From contig SDWK01000993.1 in the NCBI GenBank assembly GCA_004195335.1, positions 1 through 7,200 of the forward strand: a stretch of DNA of 7,200 nucleotides, written 5' to 3'. Numbering within the stretch: the stretch's first letter is position 1; the number at the start of each line of letters is the position of its first letter. This stretch comes from Shewanella sp. Its GTDB lineage: Bacteria; Pseudomonadota; Gammaproteobacteria; Enterobacterales; Shewanellaceae. A program made the translations under genes and the position numbers. Shown here piece by piece: positions 1 to 6,673 of the stretch. The notes below the pieces were generated by a model that worked only from the letters and a program-made list of their open reading frames with translations, was not told the DNA's origin and did not search any database.

Positions 1-36
1 CTTAAAACCAAAATCGACCTGTAGTAATTTTTGCAT
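1..36 (-). CDS. Putative YdhR-family monooxygenase, N-terminal fragment
   Basis: Only the first 12 codons lie in the window, encoding MQKLLQVDFGFK from an ATG at 36-34. The gene runs off the left edge. The start is supported by GGAG on the minus strand (complement of 44-47), seven bases before the ATG. The peptide fits the opening of YdhR-type small putative monooxygenases (E. coli YdhR begins MATLLQLHFAFNGPFG), a ferredoxin-like-fold family thought to act on aromatic compounds. The match covers few residues, so the family call is tentative, while the presence of a gene start is well supported. It is divergent from the LysR-type regulator at 191-1096, the usual arrangement for a LysR target, so control by that regulator is inferred. 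Confidence 0.55.
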   Translation of the reverse strand, partial: MQKLLQVDFGFK

Positions 37-190
37 CTCTGTTCTCCAATAAAAATTTAGCTAAATTGCTCAACGTGAGGGCAGAGGCTTGAAATATGTT
101 CTGCTGCTCTCTGGTATAGGGGTAATAATACCTGTATAAATTGAACATAAAAGTTCATAAAATTGCGGTTAAGTGTGGAGAAAACTGACA
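37..190. promoter_or_regulatory. Divergent promoter region with two inverted repeats
   Basis: This AT-rich gap separates the YdhR-like gene from the LysR gene and must hold both promoters. Two dyads are visible. GGTAT at 113-117 pairs with ATACC at 128-132, with an inner GGTA at 121-124 that also pairs with TACC at 129-132. TGAAC at 142-146 pairs with GTTCA at 153-157 across six bases. LysR proteins usually bind dyads in such gaps, often with a T-N11-A core. Neither dyad fits that spacing exactly, so assigning them as operators is inference. TATAAA at 135-140 could be a -10 element for the plus-strand gene, but no good -35 stands at the right distance. Confidence 0.4.
177..180 (+). promoter_or_regulatory. 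Ribosome binding site deciding the LysR start
   Basis: GGAG at 177-180 lies ten bases before the GTG at 191. The alternative in-frame GTG at 173 has no purine-rich sequence at a useful distance, and this GGAG lies inside it. This favours translation starting at 191. Confidence 0.5.
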
Positions 191-1096
191 GTGAGATTGA
201 AGACCACCCTAGATCAATGGCTAACCTTGTATGAAATTGATCGCGCCGGCAGCATTCAGGCTGCATCGATTCGATTGAACAAGAGCCACACTACGCTCAT
301 CTATGCGGTAAAAAAGCTGGAGGAGCAGTTAGGCGTCTCGTTGGTGCAGGTTAAAGGCCGCAGAGCCGTGCTCACCGATGATGGTAAAGTGTTGCTTCGC
401 CGGGCAGACTCCATGCTGGAGCAGGCGAGGGAACTGGAACAGATAAGTACACAACTTGCCAGAGGAATAGAGTCGCAGATAACCATTGCCATCGATCACC
501 TCTGTGATCGCAGCTGGTTATATCAACCTATGGCGGATTATCTGAAGCAAAATAGCAGCACTTCTATTCAGGTGGTCGAAACCTCACTGTCTAAAACGAC
601 GCAGATGGTGACCGATGAACTCGCCGATATCTCTATCGTGACTCTGCCTGTGACTAACTATCCCTGTGAGGCCTTTGGTATTGTGACCATGTTGCCTGTG
701 GTGGCCAAAACTCATCCGCTTGCAGGTAAGCAGCACTTGTGTTCGGCGGACTTCACCACAAGCTGCCAAATCGTCGTCAGAGATTTAGGTGACGGCAGTG
801 GAAAAGAAGACGCTAAACAAGATGTCGGTTGGCTTAAGTCTCGTCAGCGTATTACGGTAGATAATTTTGATCATGCTTGGCAAGCCGTTGAGCAGGGCGC
901 TGGATTTTGCCGTCTGCCGGAGCACCTGTTAAACTGCCGAAATATGGATAATATCTTGATTTTAAAAGTGGAGAATGCCGAACGCTATCAGGTACCCATG
1001 CATTTAACCTTACCGAAAGGTGCCAAAACTGGTCCCGCCGCACAATGCCTGTACCGGCTACTTATTGAGAGTAAAAATCTCAGGTCAGAGTTGTAA
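191..1096 (+). CDS. LysR-family transcriptional regulator
   Basis: This is a complete regulator of 301 residues from GTG 191, close to the family's usual 300. A GTG at 173 would add six residues but lacks a ribosome binding site. Residues about 5-64 form the LysR winged helix-turn-helix: LDQWLTLYEIDRAGSIQAA, then the SHTTLIYAVKKLEEQLG recognition region and the LTDDGKVLL wing end. A linker helix follows to about 93, then a periplasmic-binding-protein-like effector domain with the typical late motif EQGAGFCRLPEHLL (about 235-247). The effector domain has seven cysteines (105, 159, 184, 192, 240, 249, 286), which is many for a cytoplasmic LysR protein. The ligand cannot be read from sequence. 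The divergent YdhR-like gene is the likely target, and autoregulation is likely by family habit. The gene converges on baeR. Confidence 0.93.
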   Translation: MRLKTTLDQWLTLYEIDRAGSIQAASIRLNKSHTTLIYAVKKLEEQLGVSLVQVKGRRAVLTDDGKVLLRRADSMLEQARELEQISTQLARGIESQITIAIDHLCDRSWLYQPMADYLKQNSSTSIQVVETSLSKTTQMVTDELADISIVTLPVTNYPCEAFGIVTMLPVVAKTHPLAGKQHLCSADFTTSCQIVVRDLGDGSGKEDAKQDVGWLKSRQRITVDNFDHAWQAVEQGAGFCRLPEHLLNCRNMDNILILKVENAERYQVPMHLTLPKGAKTGPAAQCLYRLLIESKNLRSEL

Positions 1097-1126
1097 TATA
1101 AGTTGTGATAATGGGGGTAACAACTC
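1088..1126. terminator. Possible hairpin between the convergent LysR and baeR genes
   Basis: GAGTTGT at 1088-1094 is complementary to ACAACTC at 1120-1126, and AGTTGT at 1101-1106 can alternatively pair with ACAACT at 1120-1125 around a 13-base loop. It sits at the 3' ends of two converging genes, where a bidirectional terminator would be expected. No U-tract follows on either strand and the stem is AT-rich, so it is a weak candidate. Nothing better is visible in 1097-1175. Confidence 0.25.
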
Positions 1127-1175
1127 AAAGTTAATCGAGTCAGGCATATAGTCAGACATTTAATTAGAGCGTGTC

Positions 1176-1868
1176 TTACTCATATTTATAGCCCGCACCA
1201 TACACAGAGTGAACGGCGCTCTCCTCTATGCCGATAGAGGCAATCTTCTTACGTACCTTTTTTATATGGCTGTCTATGGTTCTGTCACTGACGATGTGGC
1301 GGTCATCGTAGATGATATCCATCAACTGGTCCCTTGAAAATATTCGTCCGGGTTGTTTGAACATGGCACTAAACAGGTAAAACTCGACTTTAGTCAATTC
1401 ACATTGAACACCGGATTTAGACACTTTAAAGCCCTGTTCACTGAGTTGAATGCCATCGGTGTTCAAAGATGTTTGATTGATGACTCTGCGTATCACTGCT
1501 TTGACTCGCGCGACAACTTCGCGCGGACTAAATGGCTTACAGATGTAGTCGTCTGCCCCATGCTCTAAGCCGATAAGGCGGTCAATCTCCTCGACGCGGG
1601 CCGTGATCATGATGATGGGGATGTTTGAATGCTGGCGGATCTGTTTACACACCTCCAAACCATCGAGTCCGGGTAACATAAGGTCCAGCAATATCAGGTC
1701 ACAGGGGTGACTGGCTAACCAGGCTTGCACCTGATCGCCGCGGTGAAGTTGATGTGGCTCGAAGGATGAGCTGACAAGGTAGTCGGCCAGCAGCTGCGCG
1801 ATTTTCAACTCGTCTTCAACAATCAAAATGTGTTTCGCTGCTTCTCTGTTCATCTTGGTGCCTGTCAT
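1176..1868 (-). CDS. baeR: BaeR-like envelope-stress response regulator (OmpR/PhoB family)
   Basis: This is a cytoplasmic response regulator of 230 residues. The receiver domain (about 12-126) has the acidic pair E18/D19, phospho-acceptor D62 in LLDLMLPGLDG, T89, and K111 in ICKPFSPREVVARVK. The C-terminal winged helix (about 135-230) carries SDRTIDSHIKKVRKKI as recognition helix and ends in VYGAGYKYE. Segments such as EEIDRLIGLEHGADDYICKP and RTIDSHIK closely match E. coli BaeR, which is phosphorylated by BaeS and activates mdtABCD, acrD and spy. It lies 38 bases downstream of baeS on the same strand, so co-transcription is likely. The ATG at 1853 (MNREAAKH, 225 residues) has AGG seven bases upstream and is the better-supported start; the outer ATG at 1868 has no clear ribosome binding site. 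Target genes are not in the window. Confidence 0.9.
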   Translation of the reverse strand: MTGTKMNREAAKHILIVEDELKIAQLLADYLVSSSFEPHQLHRGDQVQAWLASHPCDLILLDLMLPGLDGLEVCKQIRQHSNIPIIMITARVEEIDRLIGLEHGADDYICKPFSPREVVARVKAVIRRVINQTSLNTDGIQLSEQGFKVSKSGVQCELTKVEFYLFSAMFKQPGRIFSRDQLMDIIYDDRHIVSDRTIDSHIKKVRKKIASIGIEESAVHSVYGAGYKYE

Positions 1869-1906
1869 CAGTTATTGCTGTTAGTTACTAGCATTAGTTA
1901 CAAGAG

Positions 1907-3394
1907 TTATTTGAGCGGAAGCGTGATATCGAATGTCACGCCACCTAAGGTTGAAAGTCTGGCTGTAATGGTACCGTTGTGGGCCTCGACGATATTTTTC
2001 GCTATGGATAAACCTATACCCGAACCGCCCGAATTTCGATTTCGCGATGTTTCGGTGCGATAGAGGCGATCAAACAGTTGAGCCAGCTGATCCTGTGTCA
2101 CCCCGGGTGGCGTATCACTCCAGCTGATGATGGCATTTGGACCCTCTGTTTTAACCGTTATCTCGATCCTGCCATTGGGGTCGCTATAGGCCAAACTATT
2201 ATTGAGCAGATTCAGGAACAGTTGATTTAGGCGGTGCTCATCGCCTTTAAGCAGTAATTCATCCTGCTCACACATGCGTTCGATGCTAAAGCCTACACTC
2301 ACAATATTGTCTTTTTTACTCTCGACAACCTGATCTAAAACCTCAATGAGGTCGACTTTTTCGAAGCGATAACTCAGCGCGCCCATGTCTGACATAGACA
2401 ACTCATGCAAGTCATTAATGAGAAACGCTAACCGCTTAACCTCTTGGTAGAGGGAGTTTACCGATTCGGCCGAGTAGTCGCGAATGCCATCCTGAAGCGC
2501 TTCTAACTCCCCTTGCAAGATAGCGACGGGGGTTCTGAGTTCATGGGATATATCGGCTATCCATTGTTGACGAGCCTTCAAGTTACGCTCGAGTGATTTT
2601 GCCAGACGATTAAAGTCCCGGCACAGCTCGCCAATCTCATCATCGCTCGACACTGTGATGCGGGTGGTAAACTCGCCCTTACTGATCTTATGGGTAGCAT
2701 TGCTGAGTGTAATAATAGGTTTTACAAAAAACCGGCTCTGGATAAGGGCGATAAGCGCTGATATTAAGATGACGAAAATAACTATCCAGATTAAATTGGT
2801 CTTTAACTTTTCGACAAACAATTGGTCGAGCTTCGAGGTGATATGGGTGGTTCTATGGTAGCCCAAGTATCCAACAGTTTGCTCATCCAGCGTGATGGCT
2901 ATCCAGTTGAGGGTATCTGTCTTATCCTTCCGCCCCAGCAGCAATTGATGATCTTTGTCGGCGACAAAAATGACGGGTGGCCTGAGGCGTGGAGCATCAT
3001 GGGCTAGATTCGGCTGTGGGGCTCTACGATCAATCGGCCGGTTTTCTGGTCGACTTTCTGGTCTTAGCCTTGGTGGCCGTTCACCATCGGGTGCTTGCAG
3101 CCGATTTTGTACCCGGTCTGGATTGTTGTTTCTCGGCACATAATAGGTCGTGATAAGTGTTCGCCAGGTAGACCTGCCGCGTTCCCGTAGCCAGTGCCAA
3201 TCCTGCTGCTTTTGGTACTCTTTGGCCACGGCGTCGACTAGCGGGGCTAACTCTTTTTCGCGGTTGGCATCCAGGTATTCACGAAAGCTGCTGCCAAAAG
3301 AGAGGCTACTGAGGATATAAATACCAAGCACGATAAAGATATTAGCCGTGATGATGGCAAAAAATAACTTATGCTTAATCTTAAATTTCATCAT
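1907..3394 (-). CDS. baeS: BaeS-like sensor histidine kinase
   Basis: This is an inner-membrane sensor kinase of 495 residues (E. coli BaeS: 467). Visible in order are membrane segment 1 (about 10-32), a periplasmic sensor domain (about 33-198), membrane segment 2 (about 199-220), a HAMP domain (about 221-273), the H-box ADISHELRTP with phospho-acceptor H284, and a HATPase domain. The ATPase motifs are the N-box LNLLNNS (394-400), SDTPPGV (426-432) in place of the usual DxGxG, the F-box LFDRLYR (440-446), and GGSGIGLSI (456-464). Long segments match E. coli BaeS, including GEFTTRITVSSDDEIGEL and RNSGGSGIGLSIAKNIVEAHNG. It should phosphorylate the adjacent BaeR. The sensor domain has an Arg/Pro-rich stretch at about 98-140. 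No strong ribosome binding site precedes either ATG at 3394 or 3391; E. coli BaeS also starts MKF, which favours 3391. Confidence 0.92.
   Translation of the reverse strand: MMKFKIKHKLFFAIITANIFIVLGIYILSSLSFGSSFREYLDANREKELAPLVDAVAKEYQKQQDWHWLRERGRSTWRTLITTYYVPRNNNPDRVQNRLQAPDGERPPRLRPESRPENRPIDRRAPQPNLAHDAPRLRPPVIFVADKDHQLLLGRKDKTDTLNWIAITLDEQTVGYLGYHRTTHITSKLDQLFVEKLKTNLIWIVIFVILISALIALIQSRFFVKPIITLSNATHKISKGEFTTRITVSSDDEIGELCRDFNRLAKSLERNLKARQQWIADISHELRTPVAILQGELEALQDGIRDYSAESVNSLYQEVKRLAFLINDLHELSMSDMGALSYRFEKVDLIEVLDQVVESKKDNIVSVGFSIERMCEQDELLLKGDEHRLNQLFLNLLNNSLAYSDPNGRIEITVKTEGPNAIISWSDTPPGVTQDQLAQLFDRLYRTETSRNRNSGGSGIGLSIAKNIVEAHNGTITARLSTLGGVTFDITLPLK
2975..3103 (-). other. Arg/Pro-rich insert in the BaeS periplasmic domain
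   Basis: This segment encodes BaeS residues 98-140. Within 101-140 there are nine Arg and eleven Pro, with recurring RP pairs (RPESRPENRP is one run). E. coli BaeS has a much shorter Pro-rich stretch at about this place, which explains most of the extra length here. The region is probably disordered and strongly basic, and lies on the periplasmic side. Confidence 0.7.
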
Positions 3395-3572
3395 ATGACC
3401 ATGTTTATGCCGGGTTTGTAGTTAAACCAAATTTTTTAAACAAAAGTAGCTCGTAACAACAAGGTACAGATATAACGAGCAGCAACGATTACAAAAGTAC
3501 CTTTTTTTAGAGGCCTATACCAATCGGTATTACGCCAATCGGTATAAGCTATCTATTTAGCTTTTGTAGAGG
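3395..3572. promoter_or_regulatory. Spacer upstream of baeS, probable promoter region
   Basis: These 178 bases separate the lipoprotein stop from the baeS start. The minus strand has TTGTTA (complement of 3454-3459), then 17 bases, then AAAAAT, a weak sigma70-like pair. An inverted repeat, GCTCGT at 3449-3454 with ACGAGC at 3475-3480, overlaps that -35 candidate. A short hairpin, AAGCTA (3546-3551) with TAGCTT (3558-3563), lies just after the lipoprotein stop but has no U-tract in the gene's direction. A tandem repeat at 3520-3549 is listed separately. No sequence close to the E. coli BaeR box was recognised. Confidence 0.35.
3520..3549. repeat. 15-base tandem repeat with internal dyads
   Basis: CCAATCGGTAT occurs at 3520-3530 and again at 3535-3545, giving two 15-base units end to end that differ only in their last four bases. 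The first unit, with its upstream flank, contains ATACC-AATC-GGTAT. The outer arms TATACC (3516-3521) and GGTATA (3541-3546) are also exactly complementary, so alternative hairpins can form. It sits between the lipoprotein stop and the baeS promoter region. It could be a dispersed intergenic repeat, a weak terminator or a binding site. Confidence 0.65.
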
Positions 3573-6500
3573 CTAATTTAACTCTGCCAATCCAGAGTAA
3601 TCACTGCTGTAACGTGTCGCCTTAAATATCTCTGCTCCATATTGATATTCCCACACGACTTCATGACTGGCGTTATATTCAAACAAACGTCCCTCGGTGC
3701 CTTCACAAACTAGCGTATTGCCGTTGTCCAGTCGCTGGGCGCCCGAGATATGGTCGGCATAAAATTCGCCTGAAACCCCTTCACTATAACTGTTAACCAG
3801 CTCACCGGGAGTGCAGTCCTCGCCATTAAAACAAAACTCGTCGACGGATGAGTAGTTACCCTCGGGGCGATTGGCCCCATTGTTAAAGACCAAGATGTTG
3901 CCGACCCCCGGCGTACCATCGTCAATAAACTGGGCGTCATGCTGAACAAACAACGTTTGTGCGCCGTCGCCGCCATGGGCCGAGGGATTGCCGGTCCTGC
4001 TCACTATGCCTTGGCTGGCATCGCTATGGTCGATGACCCAGAACTCACTGAAGTTATGCACGCTTATCAATATTTGGTCGGCAGCGCTGTCGTAGTCGAC
4101 CGAGTTAACATGGGTCCAGTCGGCAGAGCCTGAGCCGTTAAAGAAGTTCAGATCAACCTTATCGGTATGCTCGCCGATATTAGCAACATAGGTCTGGCTA
4201 ATACTGCTATCGACGTCCTGAACGACATGATCCCAAGTACTCCAGCGCCAGACAATTTCACCGTCGGTGCAACTGTTGCTCGTACTGGCCCGGCAAATTT
4301 CATAGACGGCGTCGGCCCACAAGGTATCGCCGGATACACTGGTTCTGCCCAGAGCAAGGGCTTCATCGGCGGTTTTAGCCTCCCAGACAATGGCCAGAAT
4401 ATTGCCATTGGGCAGCACCTCAACATCGTGATGGCTCAGATAGCCGTCGGTGGCCAAGCTGGTGGTCCAAATAACATTGCTGTTCCAATCCAATATCTCG
4501 ATGACACCAGCGCTGCCGCCATATTGCCCCGAGAACGTGGCGGGTTTATTGGTTATTACGCCCGGTCGTAACAGTTCGCCACTGTCCATCAGATACACAG
4601 ACAGGCCAGGGCGGTAGTCGCTCTGCCAAGTGTGCAGAGTGTTATATTGCTGGTCTATCAGGTAAGTGTCGGTCGATTGCATCGGCGAAAACAGGGTATA
4701 GCCTTCACTATCGAGTGCAATATCGCTCGGCTCACTATCACGTACACATCTGACCTTGTTGTTATCCCGTAAGATATCGCCCTGAGGCCCATGGTAATAA
4801 AAGGTGCCGTTGGCTCCGGTACTTGACTGAGCGCTTGCGGTGGAAGATACCGCGGTTTTACTATTACTGCGTTGAGCCCCTGCGCCATGTACGTCCATGA
4901 TAGTGCCATTCATATAGCCCAAGGCGCGGCCGAAAGCGACATAGGTGGCACTGCTGCCATTATCGTTATTGTTTGCATGGGTACTCGATGCCCAATAATA
5001 GCCCCAGTCATCTTCACTGGCTTCATTTTTAAATGAGCTGGCATTAAATATCGGATCGATAGCCGCCTGATTATGGGTGTCTGGCGAGCGCGTGTAATCT
5101 AAGATGCTCTGCAGCTCCTTGGCGTTAGGCAACCTCCAGTCACTGTGCGAGGCGGTTGTAGTGGCTTCGCATTGCGCTACCGCATCGTCCCAATTGCTTG
5201 AGTCGCTATCATCTTGCTGCCACATCAAACCGGTAGCAACATCACTTATGGTTCGATCGCCATTAGCACTAAACTCATTGACCCCATAATCTGTGTTGCC
5301 GCTGACACAGCGCACGTAAAACGGGGCTCTTTCACTGGGGTATCCCTTGATGCGACCATCGACAAAGTTAACGCCAAACATAGTGACATCACTGTTCATG
5401 GTCGTACTGACATACAGGGTGCTGGTGGCAAACTGGCCGTCGATGATCCGCTCACCGTTAGCTAGATCACCAAAGGCCCAATCGAAAACATCATCGAGGA
5501 AAGCGGTTAAACCTGAGGTATCCGTGCCCTGGTATCCGCTTGGGTCTTTGCCGCTGAATTGGATCAAGGAGTAGGCCTCTTTGATATTGGGGAGGCGCCA
5601 GTCATCGAGGCCACCATAGCTTAAATTGTCGCAGTAACTTACGGCGTCACTCTGATAAAGCTTGTCATCACTGGTTAGCGAGCCGTCACCACTGATATCG
5701 CTGCTCTGTTGCCAGATAAGCCCGGTAATATTATCGGTAACGATGAGCCCGTCATCGCTGAGGGTATAATCAGGTTGATTACCGCTATAGTCGGCGTCAT
5801 AGCCGTTGCCAATACAGCTTGTGGTGTCTCCGGATGATGAGTCGTAGCACTGGTTTTGATTGGTATCGACGATGGCATAGCTTCGGTTGACGGGGGTCGA
5901 GCCTGTGCTGGTGCTGATGATGGTCACAGAATCGGCCAGGCTGATCTCACTGCTATCACTGACGATTAAAGACACCTGGTATTCGCCGTCGATATCGGCG
6001 GTAAAGTCGGGGTTAACTGTGCCTGAATTGTTAAGGCTGGCATTGCTGCCAGATGGCCTAGTATCTAATGTCCAGCTGTAGGTTAGGGGGTCACCATCGG
6101 CATCCGTGCTGGCACTGCCATTTAACGTCACGCGCTCTCTTGTTGTGATGTTTCTATCGGCGCCGGCATTGGCAACGGGCGTATGGTTAGTGTCAGCCGC
6201 CTCGGCGGTAATGGTGACGGTATCGACACTACTATTACTAACCCCATCCGATACCGTTAATGCAATGACATAACTGCCATCTATGTCAGTGCTAAAGCTG
6301 GGACTTATGCCGCTAGCATCTGAAAGAGCTGCACCGCTGTTCTCGGGAAGTGAAGAAAATGTCCATTGATAACTTAAGGCGTCACCATCGGCATCCGAGC
6401 TGCCACTGGCATCCAGGGTGACAACTGCTGTGGCGATAACGGCTTGGTCGACACCCGCATTAGCCACTGGCGCGTTATTACTTGTGGGGGGAACTATGGG

Positions 6501-6626
6501 GGCATTAGCCTCATCGGCCTCGCTTGAGTCACTTCCACAGCCACTCAGGGTGATAGCTAATAGCGACGCAATGCTCAAAGAGGCAATGCTCACAGTTGGA
6601 GTAGAGTGTTGTCTGGTGAACGTCAT
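3573..6626 (-). CDS. Mosaic outer-membrane lipoprotein: PKD x2, DUF1566 x2, arylsulfotransferase-like
   Basis: This protein has 1017 residues. A lipoprotein signal peptide ends in the lipobox LSGC (lipidated C30), and Gly at +2 suggests outer-membrane sorting. Two PKD-like domains follow (about 52-141 and 150-237, each with DADGD and a Y-x-W strand), then two DUF1566 domains (about 250-441 and 445-628, each with TGLxWQQ, DWRLPN and a VRCV end). The C-terminal part (about 636-1010) resembles an arylsulfotransferase beta-propeller: HHDVEVLPNGN (H732, H733), WTHVNSVDYD (H839) and QHDAQ (H896). ASST enzymes move sulfate between phenols through a sulfo-histidine, and H896 matches that residue by motif. 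H857 stands where ASST has an active-site Arg, so catalysis is uncertain. Cysteine pairs 778/786 and 932/938 could form disulfides. The ATG is preceded by AAGGAG with a seven-base gap. The true substrate is unknown. Confidence 0.88.
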   Translation of the reverse strand: MTFTRQHSTPTVSIASLSIASLLAITLSGCGSDSSEADEANAPIVPPTSNNAPVANAGVDQAVIATAVVTLDASGSSDADGDALSYQWTFSSLPENSGAALSDASGISPSFSTDIDGSYVIALTVSDGVSNSSVDTVTITAEAADTNHTPVANAGADRNITTRERVTLNGSASTDADGDPLTYSWTLDTRPSGSNASLNNSGTVNPDFTADIDGEYQVSLIVSDSSEISLADSVTIISTSTGSTPVNRSYAIVDTNQNQCYDSSSGDTTSCIGNGYDADYSGNQPDYTLSDDGLIVTDNITGLIWQQSSDISGDGSLTSDDKLYQSDAVSYCDNLSYGGLDDWRLPNIKEAYSLIQFSGKDPSGYQGTDTSGLTAFLDDVFDWAFGDLANGERIIDGQFATSTLYVSTTMNSDVTMFGVNFVDGRIKGYPSERAPFYVRCVSGNTDYGVNEFSANGDRTISDVATGLMWQQDDSDSSNWDDAVAQCEATTTASHSDWRLPNAKELQSILDYTRSPDTHNQAAIDPIFNASSFKNEASEDDWGYYWASSTHANNNDNGSSATYVAFGRALGYMNGTIMDVHGAGAQRSNSKTAVSSTASAQSSTGANGTFYYHGPQGDILRDNNKVRCVRDSEPSDIALDSEGYTLFSPMQSTDTYLIDQQYNTLHTWQSDYRPGLSVYLMDSGELLRPGVITNKPATFSGQYGGSAGVIEILDWNSNVIWTTSLATDGYLSHHDVEVLPNGNILAIVWEAKTADEALALGRTSVSGDTLWADAVYEICRASTSNSCTDGEIVWRWSTWDHVVQDVDSSISQTYVANIGEHTDKVDLNFFNGSGSADWTHVNSVDYDSAADQILISVHNFSEFWVIDHSDASQGIVSRTGNPSAHGGDGAQTLFVQHDAQFIDDGTPGVGNILVFNNGANRPEGNYSSVDEFCFNGEDCTPGELVNSYSEGVSGEFYADHISGAQRLDNGNTLVCEGTEGRLFEYNASHEVVWEYQYGAEIFKATRYSSDYSGLAELN
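4743..5879 (-). repeat. Tandem DUF1566 domain pair within the lipoprotein
   Basis: Residues about 250-441 and 445-628 are two diverged copies of the same module. Each has a VATGLMWQQ or NITGLIWQQ opening, a DDWRLPN or SDWRLPN centre followed by K-E, and a YVRCV or KVRCV close. The second copy also has the HGAGAQRS and HGPQGD motifs typical of the family. The first has an EF-hand-like loop instead. The copies differ enough that the duplication looks old. DUF1566 domains are frequent in surface and secreted proteins of gammaproteobacteria, with no settled biochemical role. Confidence 0.75.
5916..6473 (-). repeat. Tandem PKD-like domain pair within the lipoprotein
   Basis: Residues about 52-141 and 150-237 are two Ig-like domains with a 97-residue period. 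Each has an APVANAG or TPVANAG opening, SxDADGD, a YxW core strand and a DIDGxYxxxLxVSD strand. At DNA level GTCACCATCGGCATCCG is identical at 6090-6106 and 6381-6397, a 291-base period that matches the protein repeat. They probably act as a spacer or binding stalk that holds the C-terminal domains away from the membrane. Confidence 0.8.
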
Positions 6627-6633
6627 TTTGGTG

Positions 6634-6639
6634 CTCCTT
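6634..6639 (-). promoter_or_regulatory. Ribosome binding site of the lipoprotein gene
   Basis: On the minus strand AAGGAG stands seven bases before the ATG at 6626. It is the strongest Shine-Dalgarno sequence in the window and fixes the start just ahead of the signal peptide. Confidence 0.85.
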
Positions 6640-6673
6640 AATGTACTTCATCGATGTAGAATCAAAAATCTAT

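Noticed and set aside
173..190. GTG at 173 as start of the LysR regulator
   Set aside because: It has no ribosome binding site upstream, adds six non-conserved residues and contains the GGAG that serves GTG 191.
3391..3402. Mini-frame ATG-GTC-ATA-TGA just before baeS as a leader peptide
   Set aside because: It encodes only three residues, lacks a ribosome binding site and could easily arise by chance.
4167..4571. A 134-codon plus-strand open frame opposite the lipoprotein gene
   Set aside because: It lies wholly antisense to the well-supported ASST-like domain, has low-complexity composition, no recognisable motif and no partner gene. It is a shadow of the coding strand.
6382..6397. 16-17-base exact DNA repeat (also at 6091-6106) as a mobile or regulatory element
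   Set aside because: It lies in the codons for the SxDADGD motif of the two PKD-like domains, with the same 97-codon period, so it is explained by the protein repeat.
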